From Halisarca cf. caerulea (taxonomy: Eukaryota; Porifera; Demospongiae; Chondrillida; Halisarcidae), in contig CAUJGJ010000444.1 in the NCBI GenBank assembly GCA_963170055.1, positions 5,024,118-5,088,117 on the forward strand: a DNA stretch of 64,000 nucleotides. The letters run 5' to 3'. The position numbers and the translations under genes are program-made. Below the pieces are notes generated by a model that did not search any database, was not told the DNA's origin, and saw only the letters and a program-made list of their open reading frames with translations. Positions 1-14,000 of this stretch are shown piece by piece; within the stretch, counting starts at the first letter, position 1, and the number at the start of each line of letters is the position of its first letter.

Positions 1-3000
1 AATTACCAAAGTTGCAAATATCTTAAAAACTGACTGAGTAACTTTCATTTAAAGCAAATTTCAGCTTAAACAATTATTCCAATGTCTTTTTAAAATGTTA
101 ACGTTGCTAATATTAATTTTATCATAAGAATAAAATTGCCAAAGTAACAAATATCTTAAAAACTGACTGAGTAACTTTCATTTAAAGCAAATTTCAGCTT
201 AAACAACTATTCCAATGTCTCTTTAAAATGTTAGCGTTGCTAAATTTAATTTTATCATAAGAATAAAATTACCAAAGTTGCAAATATCTTAAATCTAACT
301 GAGTAACTTTCATTTAAAGCAAATTTCAGCTTAAACAACTATTCCAATGTCTCTTTAAAATGTTAACGTTGCTAAATTTAATTTTATCATAAGAATAAAA
401 TTGCCAAAGTTGCAAATATCTTAAAAACTGACTGAGTAACTTTCATTTAAAGCAAATTTCACCTTAAACAACTATTCCAATGTCTCTTTAAAATGTTAAC
501 GTTGCTAAATTTAATTTTATCATAAGAATAAAATTGCTAAAGTTGCAAATATCTTAAAAACTGACTGAGTAACTTTCATTTAAAGCAAATTTCAGCTTAA
601 ACAACTATTCCAATGTCTCTTTAAAATGTTAACGTTGCTAAATTTAATTTTATCATAAGAATAAAATTGCTAAAGTTGCAAATATCTTTAAAACTAACTG
701 AGTAACTTTCATATAAAGCAAATTTCAGCTTAAACAACTATTCCAATGTTTCTTTAAAATGTTAACGTTGCTAAATTTAATTTTATCATAAGAATAAAAT
801 TGCCAAAGTTGCAAATATCTTAAAAACTGACTGAGTAACTTTCATTTAAAGCAAATTTCAGCTTAAAAAACTATTCCAATGTCTCTTTAAAATGTTAACG
901 TTGCTAATTTTAATTTTATCATAAGAATAAAATTACCAAAGTTGCAAATATCTTAAAAACTGACTGAGTAACTTTCATTTAAAGCAAATTTCAGCTTAAA
1001 CAACTATTCCAATGTCTCTTTAAAATGTTAACGTTGCTAAATTTAATTTTATCATAAGAATAAAATTACCAAAGTTGCAAATATCTTAAAAACTGACTGA
1101 GTAACTTTCATTTAAAGCAAATTTCAGCTTAAACAATTATTCCAATGTCTTTTTAAAATGTTAACGTTGCTAATATTAATTTTATCATAAGAATAAAATT
1201 GCCAAAGTTGCAAATATCTTAAAAACTGACTGAGTAACTTTCATTTAAAGCAAATTTCAGCTTAAACAACTATTCCAATGTCTCTTTAAAATGTTAGCGT
1301 TGCTAAATTTAATTTATCATAAGAATAAAATTACCAAAGTTGCAAATATCTTAAATCTAACTGAGTAACTTTCATTTAAAGCAAATTTCAGCTTAAACAA
1401 CTATTCCAATGTCTCTTTAAAATGTTAACGTTGCTAAATTTAATTTTATCATAAGAATAAAATTGCCAAAGTTGCAAATATCTTAAAAACTGACTGAGTA
1501 ACTTTCATTTAAAGCAAATTTCAGCTTAAACAATTATTCCAATGTCTTTTTAAAATGTTAACGTTGCTAATATTAATTTTATCATAAGAATAAAATTGCC
1601 AAAGTTGCAAATATCTTAAAAACTGACTGAGTAACTTTCATTTAAAGCAAATTTCAGCTTAAACAACTATTCCAATGTCTCTTTAAAATGTTAGCGTTGC
1701 TAAATTTAATTTTATCATAAGAATAAAATTACCAAAGTTGCAAATATCTTAAATCTAACTGAGTAACTTTCATTTAAAGCAAATTTCAGCTTAAACAACT
1801 ATTCCAATGTCTCTTTAAAATGTTAACGTTGCTAAATTTAATTTTATCATAAGAATAAAATTTCCAAAGTTGCAAATATCTTAAAAACTGACTGAGTAAC
1901 TTTCATTTAAAGCAAATTTCAGCTTAAACAACTATTCCAATGTCTCTTTAAAATGTTAACGTTGCTAAATTTAATTTTATCATAAGAATAAAATTGCTAA
2001 AGTTGCAAATATCTTAAAAACTAACTGAGTAACTTTCATATAAAGCAAATTTCATCTTAAACAACTATTCCAATGTTTCTTTAAAATGTTAACGTTGCTA
2101 ATATTAATTTTATCATAAGAATAAAATTGCCAAAGTTGCAAATATCTTAAAAACTGACTGAGTAACTTTCATTTAAAGCAAATTTCAGCTTAAACAACTA
2201 TTCCAATGTCTCTTTAAAATGTTAGCGTTGCTAAATTTAATTTTATCATAAGAATAAAATTACCAAAGTTGCAAATATCTTAAATCTAACTGAGTAACTT
2301 TCATTTAAAGCAAATTTCAGCTTAAACAACTATTCCAATGTCTCTTTAAAATGTTAACGTTGCTAAATTTAATTTTATCATAAGAATAAAATTGCCAAAG
2401 TTGCAAATATCTTAAAAACTGACTGAGTAACTTTCATTTAAAGCAAATTTCAGCTTAAACAACTATTCCAATGTCTCTTTAAAATGTTAACGTTGCTAAA
2501 TTTAATTTTATCATAAGAATAAAATTGCTAAAGTTGCAAATATCTTAAAAACTAACTGAGTAACTTTCATATAAAGCAAATTTCAGCTTAAACAACTATT
2601 CCAATGTTTCTTTAAAATGTTAACGTTGCTAAATTTAATTTTATCATAAGAATAAAATTGGCAAAGTTGCAAATATCTTAAAAACTGACTGAGTAACTTT
2701 CATTTAAAGCAAATTTCAGCTTAAACAACTATTCCAATGTCTCTTTAAAATGTTAACGTTGCTAATTTTAATTTTATCATAAGAATAAAATTACCAAAGT
2801 TGCAAATATCTTAAAAACTAACTGAGTAACTTTCATTTTAAGCAAATTTCAGCTTAAACAACTATTCCAATGTCTCTTTAAAATGTTAACGTATCTAAAT
2901 TTAATTTTATCATAAGAATAAAATTGCCAAAGTTGCAAATATCTTAAAAACTGACTTTTTAACTTTCATTTAAAGCAAATTTCAGCTTAAACAACTATTC

Positions 3001-6000
3001 CAATGTCTCTTTAAAATGTTAACGTTGCTAATTTTAATTTTATCATAAGAATAAAATTGCCAAAGTTGCAAATATCTTAAAATCTGACTGAGTAACTTTC
3101 ATTTAAAGCAAATTTCAGCTTAAACAACTATTCCAATGTCTCTTTAAAATGTTAACGTTGCTAAATTTAATTTTATCATAAGAATAAAATTGCCAAAGTT
3201 GCAAATATTTTAAAAACTGACTGAGTAACTTTCATTTAAAGCAAATTTCAGCTTAAACAACTATTCCAATGTCTCTTTAAAATGTTAGCGTTGCTAAATT
3301 TAATTTTATCATAAGAATAAAATTGCCAAAGTTGCAAATATCTTAAATCTAACTGAGTAACTTTCATTTAAAGCAAATTTCAGCTTAAACAATTATTCCA
3401 ATGTCTCTTTAAAATGTTAACGTTGCTAAATTAAATTTTATCATAAGAATAAAATTGCCAAAGTTGCAAATATCTTAAATCTAACTGAGTAACTTTCATT
3501 TAAAGCAAATTTCAGCTTAAACAACTATTCCAATGTCTCTTTAAAATGTTAACGTTGCTAAATTTAATTTTATCATAAGAATAAAATTGCTAAAGTTGCA
3601 AATATCTTAAAAACTAACTGAGTAACTTTCATATAAAGCAAATTTCAGCTTAAACAACTATTCCAATGTTTCTTTAAAATGTTAACGTTGCTAATATTAA
3701 TTTTATCATAAGAATAAAATTGCCAAAGTTGCAAATATCTTAAAAACTGACTGAGTAACTTTCATTTAAAGCAAATTTCAGCTTAAACAACTATTCCAAT
3801 GTCTCTTTAAAATGTTAGCGTTGCTAAATTTAATTTTATCATAAGAATAAAATTACCAAAGTTGCAAATATCTTAAATCTAACTGAGTAACTTTCATTTA
3901 AAGCAAATTTCAGCTTAAACAACTATTCCAATGTCTCTTTAAAATGTTAACGTTGCTAAATTTAATTTTATCATAAGAATAAAATTGCCAAAGTTGCAAA
4001 TATCTTAAAAACTGACTGAGTAACTTTCATTTAAAGCAAATTTCAGCTTAAACAACTATTCCAATGTCTCTTTAAAATGTTAACGTTGCTAAATTTAATT
4101 TTATCATAAGAATAAAATTGCTAAAGTTGCAAATATCTTAAAAACTAACTGAGTAACTTTCATATAAAGCAAATTTCAGCTTAAACAACTATTCCAATGT
4201 CTCTTTAAAATGTTAACGTTGCTAAATTTAATTTTATCATAAGAATAAAATTGGCAAAGTTGCAAATATCTTAAAAACTGACTGAGTAACTTTCATTTAA
4301 AGCAAATTTCAGCTTAAACAACTATTCCAATGTCTCTTTAAAATGTTAACGTATCTAAATTTAATTTTATCATAAGAATAAAATTGCCAAAGTTGCAAAT
4401 ATCTTAAAAACTGACTTTTTAACTTTCATTTAAAGCAAATTTCAGCTTAAACAAGTATTCCAATGTCTCTTTAAAATGTTAACGTTGCTAATTTTAATTT
4501 TATCATAAGAATAAAATTGCCAAAGTTGCAAATATCTTAAAATCTGACTGAGTAACTTTCATTTAAAGCAAATTTCAGCTTAAACAACTATTCCAATGTC
4601 TCTTTAAAATGTTAACGTTGCTAAATTTAATTTTATCATAAGAATAAAATTGCCAAAGTTGCAAATATTTTAAAAACTGACTGAGTAACTTTCATTTAAA
4701 GCAAATTTCAGCTTAAACAACTATTCCAATGTCTCTTTAAAATGTTAGCGTTGCTAAATTTAATTTTATCATAAGAATAAAATTGCCAAAGTTGCAAATA
4801 TCTTAAATCTAACTGAGTAACTTTCATTTAAAGCAAATTTCAGCTTAAACAACTATTCCAATGTCTCTTTAAAATGTTAGCGTTGCTAAATTTAATTTTA
4901 TCATAAGAATAAAATTGCCAAAGTTGCAAATATCTTAAATCAAACTGAGTAACTTTCATTTAAAGCAAATTTCAGCTTAAACAATTATTCCAATGTCTCT
5001 TTAAAATGTTAACGTTGCTAAATTTAATTTTATCATAAGAATAAAATTGCCAAAGTTGCAAATATCTTAAATCTAACTGAGTAACTTTCATTTAAAGCAA
5101 ATTTCAGCTTAAACAACTATTCCAATGTCTCTTTAAAATGTTAACGTTGCTAAATTTAATTTTATCATAAGAATAAAATTGCTAAAGTTGCAAATATCTT
5201 AAAAACTAACTGAGTAACTTTCATATAAAGCAAATTTCAGCTTAAACAACTATTCCAATGTTTCTTTAAAATGTTAACGTTGCTAATATTAATTTTATCA
5301 TAAGAATAAAATTGCCAAAGTTGCAAATATCTTAAAAACTGACTGAGTAACTTTCATTTAAAGCAAATTTCAGCTTAAACAACTATTCCAATGTCTCTTT
5401 AAAATGTTAACGTTGCTAAATTTAATTTTATCATAAGAATAAAATTGCTAAAGTTGCAAATATCTTAAAAACTAACTGAGTAACTTTCATATAAAGCAAA
5501 TTTCAGCTTAAACAACTATTCCAATGTTTCTTTAAAATGTTAACGTTGCTAAATTTAATTTTATCATAAGAATAAAATTGGCAAAGTTGCAAATATCTTA
5601 AAAACTGACTGAGTAACTTTCATTTAAAGCAAATTTCAGCTTAAACAACTATTCCAATGTCTCTTTAAAATGTTAACGTTGCTAATTTTAATTTTATCAT
5701 AAGAATAAAATTACCAAAGTTGCAAATATCTTAAAAACTAACTGAGTAACTTTCATTTAAAGCAAATTTCAGCTTAAACAACTATTCCAATGTCTCTTTA
5801 AAATGTTAACGTATCTAAATTTAATTTTATCATAAGAATAAAATTGCCAAAGTTGCAAATATCTTAAAAACTGACTTTTTAACTTTCATTTAAAGCAAAT
5901 TTCAGCTTAAACAAGTATTCCAATGTCTCTTTAAAATGTTAACGTTGCTAATTTTAATTTTATCATAAGAATAAAATTGCCAAAGTTGCAAATATCTTAA

Positions 6001-6540
6001 AATCTGACTGAGTAACTTTCATTTAAAGCAAATTTCAGCTTAAACAACTATTCCAATGTCTCTTTAAAATGTTAACGTTGCTAAATTTAATTTTATCATA
6101 AGAATAAAATTGCCAAAGTTGCAAATATCTTAAAAACTGACTGAGTAACTTTCATTTAAAGCAAATTTCAGCTTAAACAACTATTCCAATGTCTCTTTAA
6201 AATGTTAACGTTGCTAAATTTAATTTTATCATAAGAATAAAATTGCTAAAGTTGCAAATATCTTAAAAACTAACTGAGTAACTTTCATATAAAGCAAATT
6301 TCAGCTTAAACAACTATTCCAATGTTTCTTTAAAATGTTAACGTTGCTAATATTAATTTTATCATAAGAATAAAATTGCCAAAGTTGCAAATATCTTAAA
6401 AACTAACTGAGTAACTTTCATTTAAAGCAAATTTCAGCTTAAACAACTATTCCAATGTCTCTTTAAAATGTTAGCGTTGCTAAATTTAATTTTATCATAA
6501 GAATAAAATTACCAAAGTTGCAAATATCTTAAATCTAACT
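1..6540. repeat. Sat1 outer variant domain, left copy
   Basis: These roughly 49 monomers carry a particular variant set: aattaccaaag starts, gctaaag units with catataaagc and gtttcttt, the 132-bp aaatctaac type, gctaatatt, gtatctaaat, and units in which ctgactgag is replaced by ctgacttttt. The same set comes back at about 43,200-51,900. Long stretches correspond one to one: the rare start at 134 (aaagtaacaa) matches 44,170 (aaagtaccaa), and the caccttaaac variant at 460 matches 44,496, both at an offset of 44,036. The cttaaaaaac variant at 861 matches 44,764, one monomer out of register. A private one-base loss lies near 1,310 (aaatttaatttatc). The domain boundary is set by where gcctaaag variants begin and is approximate. 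Confidence 0.8.
2880..6110. repeat. 11-monomer (1,460-bp) higher-order repeat in Sat1
   Basis: Rare markers recur at exactly 1,460 bp: gtatctaaat at 2,891, 4,351 and 5,811; ctgacttttt at 2,951, 4,411 and 5,871; and the aaaatctgact unit that follows (caaagttgca at 3,061, 4,521 and 5,981). The first two copies also share a gcaaatattt variant (3,201 and 4,661). The copies are not simple clones: register slips by one monomer away from these markers, and private changes exist (aaatcaaact near 4,935, ctaaattaaattt near 3,425). Related markers at 46,590 and 48,313 lie 1,723 bp (13 monomers) apart in the right-hand domain. Confidence 0.75.
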
Positions 6541-7970
6541 GAGTAACTTTCATTTAAAGCAAATTTCAGCTTAAACAACTATTCCAATGTCTCTTTAAAA
6601 TGTTAACGTTGCTAAATTTAATTTTATCATAAGAATAAAATTGCCAAAGTTGCAAATATCTTAAAAACTGACTGAGTAACTTTCATTTAAAGCAAATTTC
6701 AGCTTAAACAACTATTCCAATGTCTCTTTAAAATGTTAGCGTTGCTAAATTTAATTTTATCATAAGAATAAAATTGCCTAAAGTTACAAATATCTTAAAA
6801 ACTGACTGAGTAACTTTCATTTAAAGCAAATTTCAGCTTAAACAACTATTCCAATGTCTCTTTAAAATGTTAACGTTGCTAATTTTAATTTTATCATAAG
6901 AATAAAATTACCAAAGTTGCAAATATCTTAAAAACTAACTGAGTAACTTTCATTTAAAGCAAATTTCAGCTTAAACAATTATTCCAATGTCTCTTTAAAA
7001 TGTTAACGTTGCTAAATTTAATTTTATCATAAGAATAAAATTGGCAAAGTTGCAAATATCTTAAAAACTAACTGAGTAACTTTCATTTAAAGCAAATTTC
7101 AGCTTAAACAATTATTCCAATGTCTCTTTAAAATGTTAACGTTGCTAAATTTAATTTTATCATAAGAATAAAATTGCCAAAGTTGCAAATATCTTAAAAA
7201 CTGACTGAGTAACTTTCATTTAAAGCAAATTTCAGCTTAAACAACTATTCCAATGTCTCTTTAAAATGTTAGCGTTGCTAAATTTAATTTTATCATAAGA
7301 ATAAAATTGCCTAAAGTTACAAATATCTTAAAAACTGACTGAGTAACTTTCATTTAAAGCAAATTTCAGCTTAAACAACTATTCCAATGTCTCTTTAAAA
7401 TGTTAACGTTGCTAATTTTAATTTTATCATAAGAATAAAATTGCCAAAGTTGCAAATATCTTAAAAACTAACTGAGTAACTTTCATTTAAAGCAAATTTC
7501 AGCTTAAACAATTATTCCAATGTCTCTTTAAAATGTTAACGTTGCTAAATTTAATTTTATCATAAGAATAAAATTGGCAAAGTTGCAAATATCTTAAAAA
7601 CTAACTGAGTAACTTTCATTTAAAGCAAATTTCAGCTTAAACAATTATTCCAATGTCTCTTTAAAATGTTAACGTTGCTAAATTTAATTTTATCATAAGA
7701 ATAAAATTGCCAAAGTTGCAAATATCTTAAAAACTGACTGAGTAACTTTCATTTAAAGCAAATTTCAGCTTAAACAACTATTCCAATGTCTCTTTAAAAT
7801 GTTAGCGTTGCTAAATTTAATTTTATCATAAGAATAAAATTGCCTAAAGTTACAAATATCTTAAAAAGTGACTGAGTAACTTTCATTTAAAGCAAATTTC
7901 AGCTTAAACAACTATTCCAATGTCTCTTTAAAATGTTAACGTTGCTAATTTTAATTTTATCATAAGAATA
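6540..7970. repeat. 4-monomer (533-bp) tandem higher-order repeat
   Basis: The 134-bp gcctaaagttac monomer appears at 6,776, 7,309 and 7,842, exactly 533 bp apart, with an aattggcaaag unit in the same relative place (7,041 and 7,574). The repeated unit is four monomers, one of them the long type. About 2.7 copies are present before the pattern changes near 7,970. This is where the gcctaaag variant first appears in the window. A private change (ttaaaaagtg, near 7,862) marks the last copy. Confidence 0.78.
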
Positions 7971-10900
7971 AAATTGGCAAAGTTGCAAATATCTTCAAAA
8001 ACTGACTGAGTAACTTTCATTTAAAGCAAATTTCAGCTTAAACAACTATTCCAATGTCTCCTTAAAATGTTAACGTTGCTAATTTTAATTTTATCATAAG
8101 AATAAAATTGCCTAAAGTTACAAATATCTTAAAAACTGACTGAGTAACTTTCATTTAAAGCAAATTTAAGCTTAAACAACTATTCCAATGTCTCTTTAAA
8201 ATGTTAACGTTGCTAAATTTAATTTTATCATAAGAATAAAATTGCCAAAATTGCAAATATCTTGAAAACTAACTGAGTAACTTTCATTTAAAGCAAATTT
8301 CAGCTTAAACAACTATTCCAAGGTCTCTTTAAAATGTTAACGTTGCTAATTTTAATTTTATCATAAGAATAAAATTGCTAAAGTTGCAAATATCTTGAAA
8401 ACTGACTGAGTAACTTTCATTTAAAGCAAATTTCAGCTTAAACAACTATTCCAATGTCTCTTTAAAATGTTAACGTTGCTAAATTTAATTTTATCATAAG
8501 AATAAAATTGCCTAAAGTTACAAATATCTTAAAAACTGACTGAGTAACTTTCATTTAAAGCAAATTTCAGCTTAAACAACTATTCCAATGTCTCTTTAAA
8601 ATGTTAACGTTGCTAATTTTAATTTTATCATAAGAATAAAATTGCCAAAGTTGCAAATATCTCAAAAACTGACTGAGTAACTTTCATTTAAAGCAAATTT
8701 CAGCTTAAACAACTATTCCAATGTCTCTTTAAAATGTTAACGTTGCTAAATTTAATTTTATCATAAGAATAAAATTGGCAAAGTTGCAAATATCTTAAAA
8801 ACTGACTGAGTAACTTTCATTTAAAGCAAATTTCAGCTTAAACAACTATTCCAATGTCTCTTTAAAATGTTAACGTTGCTAAATTTAATTTTATCATAAG
8901 AATAAAATTGCCTAAAGTTACAAATATCTTAAAAACTGACTGAGTAACTTTCATTTAAAGCAAATTTCAGCTTAAACAACTATTCCAATGTCTCTTTAAA
9001 ATGTTAACGTTGCTAAATTTAATTTTATCATAAGAATAAAATTGCCTAAAGTTACAAATATCTTAAAAACTGACTGAGTAACTTTCATTTAAAGCAAATT
9101 TCAGCTTAAACAACTATTCCAATGTCTCTTTAAAATGTTAACGTTGCTAATTTTAATTTTATCATAAGAATAAAATTGGCAAAGTTGCAAATATCTTCAA
9201 AAACTGACTGAGTAACTTTCATTTAAAGCAAATTTCAGCTTAAACAACTATTCCAATGTCTCCTTAAAATGTTAACGTTGCTAATTTTAATTTTATCATA
9301 AGAATAAAATTGCCTAAAGTTACAAATATCTTAAAAACTGACTGAGTAACTTTCATTTAAAGCAATTTTCAGCTTAAACAACTATTCCAATGTCTCTTTA
9401 AAATGTTAACGTTGCTAAATTTAATTTTATCATAAGAATAAAATTGCCAAAGTTGCAAATATCTTAAAAACTGACTGAGTAACTTTCATTTAAAGCAAAT
9501 TTCAGCTTAAACAACTATTCCAAGGTCTCTTTAAAATGTTAACGTTGCTAATTTTAATTTTATCATAAGAATAAAATTGCTAAAGTTGCAAATATCTTGA
9601 AAACTGACTGAGTAACTTTCATTTAAAGCAAATTTCAGCTTAAACAACTATTCCAATGTCTCTTTAAAATGTTAACGTTGCTAATTTTAATTTTATCATA
9701 AGAATAAAATTGCCAAAGTTGCAAATATCTCAAAAACTGACTGAGTAACTTTCATTTAAAGCAAATTTCAGCTTAAACAACTATTCCAATGTCTCTTTAA
9801 AATGTTAACGTTGCTAAATTTAATTTTATCATAAGAATAAAATTGGCAAAGTTGCAAATATCTTAAAAACTGACTGAGTAACTTTCATTTAAAGCAAATT
9901 TCAGCTTAAACAACTATTCCAATGTCTCTTTAAAATGTTAACGTTGCTAAATTTAATTTTATCATAAGAATAAAATTGCCTAAAGTTACAAATATCTTAA
10001 AAACTGACTGAGTAACTTTCATTTAAAGCAAATTTCAGCTTAAACAACTATTCCAATGTCTCTTTAAAATGTTAGCGTTGCTAAATTTAATTTTATCATA
10101 AGAATAAAATTGCCTAAAGTTACAAATATCTTAAAAACTGACTGAGTAACTTTCATTTAAAGCAAATTTCAGCTTAAACAACTATTCCAATGTCTCTTTA
10201 AAATGTTAACGTTGCTAATTTTAATTTTATCATAAGAATAAAATTGGCAAAGTTGCAAATATCTTCAAAAACTGACTGAGTAACTTTCATTTAAAGCAAA
10301 TTTCAGCTTAAACAACTATTCCAATGTCTCCTTAAAATGTTAACGTTGCTAATTTTAATTTTATCATAAGAATAAAATTGCCTAAAGTTACAAATATCTT
10401 AAAAACTGACTGAGTAACTTTCATTTAAAGCAAATTTCAGCTTAAACAACTATTCCAATGTCTCTTTAAAATGTTAACGTTGCTAAATTTAATTTTATCA
10501 TAAGAATAAAATTGCCAAAGTTGCAAATATCTTAAAAACTGACTGAGTAACTTTCATTTAAAGCAAATTTCAGCTTAAACAACTATTCCAAGGTCTCTTT
10601 AAAATGTTAACGTTGCTAATTTTAATTTTATCATAAGAATAAAATTGCTAAAGTTGCAAATATCTTGAAAACTGACTGAGTAACTTTCATTTAAAGCAAA
10701 TTTCAGCTTAAACAACTATTCCAATGTCTCTTTAAAATGTTAACGTTGCTAAATTTAATTTTATCATAAGAATAAAATTGCCTAAAGTTACAAATATCTT
10801 AAAAACTGACTGAGTAACTTTCATTTAAAGCAAATTTCAGCTTAAACAGCTATTCCAATGTCTCTTTAAAATGTTAACGTTGCTAATTTTAATTTTATCA

Positions 10901-11050
10901 TAAGAATAAAATTGCCAAAGTTGCAAATATCTCAAAAACTGACTGAGTAACTTTCATTTAAAGCAAATTTCAGCTTAAACAACTATTCCAATGTCTCTTT
11001 AAAATGTTAACGTTGCTAAATTTAATTTTATCATAAGAATAAAATTGGCA
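7970..11050. repeat. 8/9-monomer (1,068 and 1,202-bp) higher-order repeat
   Basis: Two independent markers give the same spacing: tcttcaaaaac at about 7,993, 9,195 and 10,263, and attccaaggtc (marker base at 8,320, 9,522 and 10,590). The first interval is 1,202 bp (nine monomers) and the second is 1,068 bp (eight). The first copy therefore carries one additional monomer, apparently the doubled gcctaaag unit near 8,909 and 9,041. The block also contains gaaaactgac and ctcaaaaactg types in a fixed order. Confidence 0.75.
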
Positions 11051-14000
11051 AAGTTGCAAATATCTTAAAAACTGACTGAGTAACTTTCATTTAAAGCAAA
11101 TTTCAGCTTAAACAACTATTCCAATGTCTCTTTAAAATGTTAACGTTGCTAAATTTAATTTTATCATAAGAATAAAATTGCCTAAAGTTACAAATATCTT
11201 AAAAACTGACTGAGTAACTTTCATTTAAAGCAAATTTCAGCTTAAACAACTATTCCAATGTCTCTTTAAAATGTTAACGTTGCTAATTTTAATTTTATCA
11301 TAAGAATAAAATTGCCAAAGTTGCAAATATCTCAAAAACTGACTGAGTAACTTTCATTTAAAGCAAATTTCAGCTTAAACAACTATTCCAATGTCTCTTT
11401 AAAATGTTAACGTTGCTAATTTTACTTTTATCATAAGAATAAAATTGCTAAAGTTGCAAATATCTTAAAAACTGACTGAGTAACTTTCATTTAAAGCAAA
11501 TTTCAGCTTAAACAACTATTCCAATGTCTCTTTAAAATGTTAGCGTTGCTAAATTTAATTTTATCATAAGAATAAAATTGCCTAAAGTTACAAATATCTT
11601 AAAAACTGACTGAGTAACTTTCATTTAAAGCAAATTTCAGCTTAAAGAACTATTCCAATGTCTCTTTAAAATGTTAACGTTGCTAAATTTAATTTTATCA
11701 TAAGAATAAAATTGGCAAAGTTGCAAATATCTTAAAAACTGACTGAGTAAATTTCATTTAAAGCAAATTTCAGCTTAAACAACTATTCCAATGTCTCTTT
11801 AAAATGTTAACGTTGCTAAATTTAATTTTATCATAAGAATAAAATTGCCTAAAGTTACAAATATCTTAAAAACTGACTGAGTAACTTTCATTTAAAGCAA
11901 ATTTCAGCTTAAACAACTATTCCAATGTCTCTTTAAAATGTTAACGTTGCTAATTTTAATTTTATCATAAGAATAAAATTGCCAAAGTTGCAAATATCTC
12001 AAAAACTGACTGAGTAACTTTCATTTAAAGCAAATTTCAGCTTAAACAACTATTCCAATGTCTCTTTAAAATGTTAACGTTGCTAAATTTAATTTTATCA
12101 TAAGAATAAAATTGCCAAAGTTGCAAATATCTTAAAAACTAACTGAGTAACTTTCATTTAAAGCAAATTTCAGCTTAAACAACTATTCCAATGTCTCTTT
12201 AAAATGTTAACGTTGCTAATTTTAATTTTATCATAAGAATAAAATTGCTAAAGTTGCAAATATCTTAAAAACTGACTGAGTAACTTTCATTTAAAGCAAA
12301 TTTCAGCTTAAACAACTATTCCAATGTCTCTTTAAAATGTTAACGTTGCTAAATTTAATTTTATCATAAGAATAAAATTGCCAAAGTTGCAAATATCTTA
12401 AAAACTAACTGAGTAACTTTCATTTAAAGCAAATTTCAGCTTAAACAACTATTCCAATGTCTCTTTAAAATGTTAACGTTGCTAATTTTACTTTTATCAT
12501 AAGAATAAAATTGCTAAAGTTGCAAATATCTTAAAAACTGACTGAGTAACTTTCATTTAAAGCAAATTTCAGCTTAAACAACTATTCCAATGTCTCTTTA
12601 AAATGTTAGCGTTGCTAAATTTAATTTTATCATAAGAATAAAATTGCCTAAAGTTACAAATATCTTAAAAACTGACTGAGTAACTTTCATTTAAAGCAAA
12701 TTTCAGCTTAAAGAACTATTCCAATGTCTCTTTAAAATGTTAAGGTTGCTAAATTTAATTTTATCATAAGAATAAAATTGGCAAAGTTGCAAATATCTTA
12801 AAAACTGACTGAGTAACTTTCATTTAAAGCAAATTTCAGCTTAAACAACTATTCCAATGTCTCTTTAAAATGTTAACGTTGCTAAATTTAATTTTATCAT
12901 TAGAATAAAATTGCCTAAAGTTACAAATATCTTAAAAACTGACTGAGTAACTTTCATTTAAAGCAAATTTCAGCTTAAACAACTATTCCAATGTCTCTTT
13001 AAAATGTTAACGTTGCTAATTTTAATTTTATCATAAGAATAAAATTGCCAAAGTTGCAAATATCTCAAAAACTGACTGAGTAACTTTCATTTAAAGACAA
13101 TTTCAGCTTAAACAACTATTCCAATGTCTCTTTAAAATGTTAACGTTGCTAAATTTAATTTTATCATAAGAATAAAATTGCCAAAGTTGCAAATATCTTA
13201 AAAACTAACTGAGTAACTTTCATTTAAAGCAAATTTCAGCTTAAACAACTATTCCAATGTCTCTTTAAAATGTTAACGTTGCTAATTTTAATTTTATCAT
13301 AAGAATAAAATTGCTAAAGTTGCAAATATCTTAAAAACTGACTGAGTAACTTTCATTTAAAGCAAATTTCAGCTTAAACAACTATTCCAATGTCTCTTTA
13401 AAATGTTAGCGTTGCTAAATTTAATTTTATCATAAGAATAAAATTGCCTAAAGTTACAAATATCTTAAAAACTGACTGAGTAACTTTCATTTAAAGCAAA
13501 TTTCAGCTTAAAGAACTATTCCAATGTCTCTTTAAAATGTTAACGTTGCTAATTTTAATTTTATCATAAGAATAAAATTGCTAAAGTTGCAAATATCTGA
13601 AAAACTGACTGAGTAACTTTCATTTAAAGCAAATTTCAGCTTAAACAACTATTCCAATGTCTCTTTAAAATGTTAGCGTTGCTAAATTTAATTTTATCAT
13701 AAGAATAAAATTGCCTAAAGTTACAAATATCTTAAAAACTGACTGAGTAACTTTCATTTAAAGCAAATTTCAGCTTAAACAACTATTCCAATGTCTCTTT
13801 AAAATGTTAACGTTGCTAATTTTAATTTTATCATAAGAATAAAATTGCCAAAGTTGCAAATATCTCAAAAACTGACTGAGTAACTTTCATTTAAAGCAAA
13901 TTTCAGCTTAAACAACTATTCCAATGTCTCTTTAAAATGTTAGCGTTGCTAATTTTAATTTTATCATAAGAATAAAATTGCTAAAGTTGCAAATATCTTA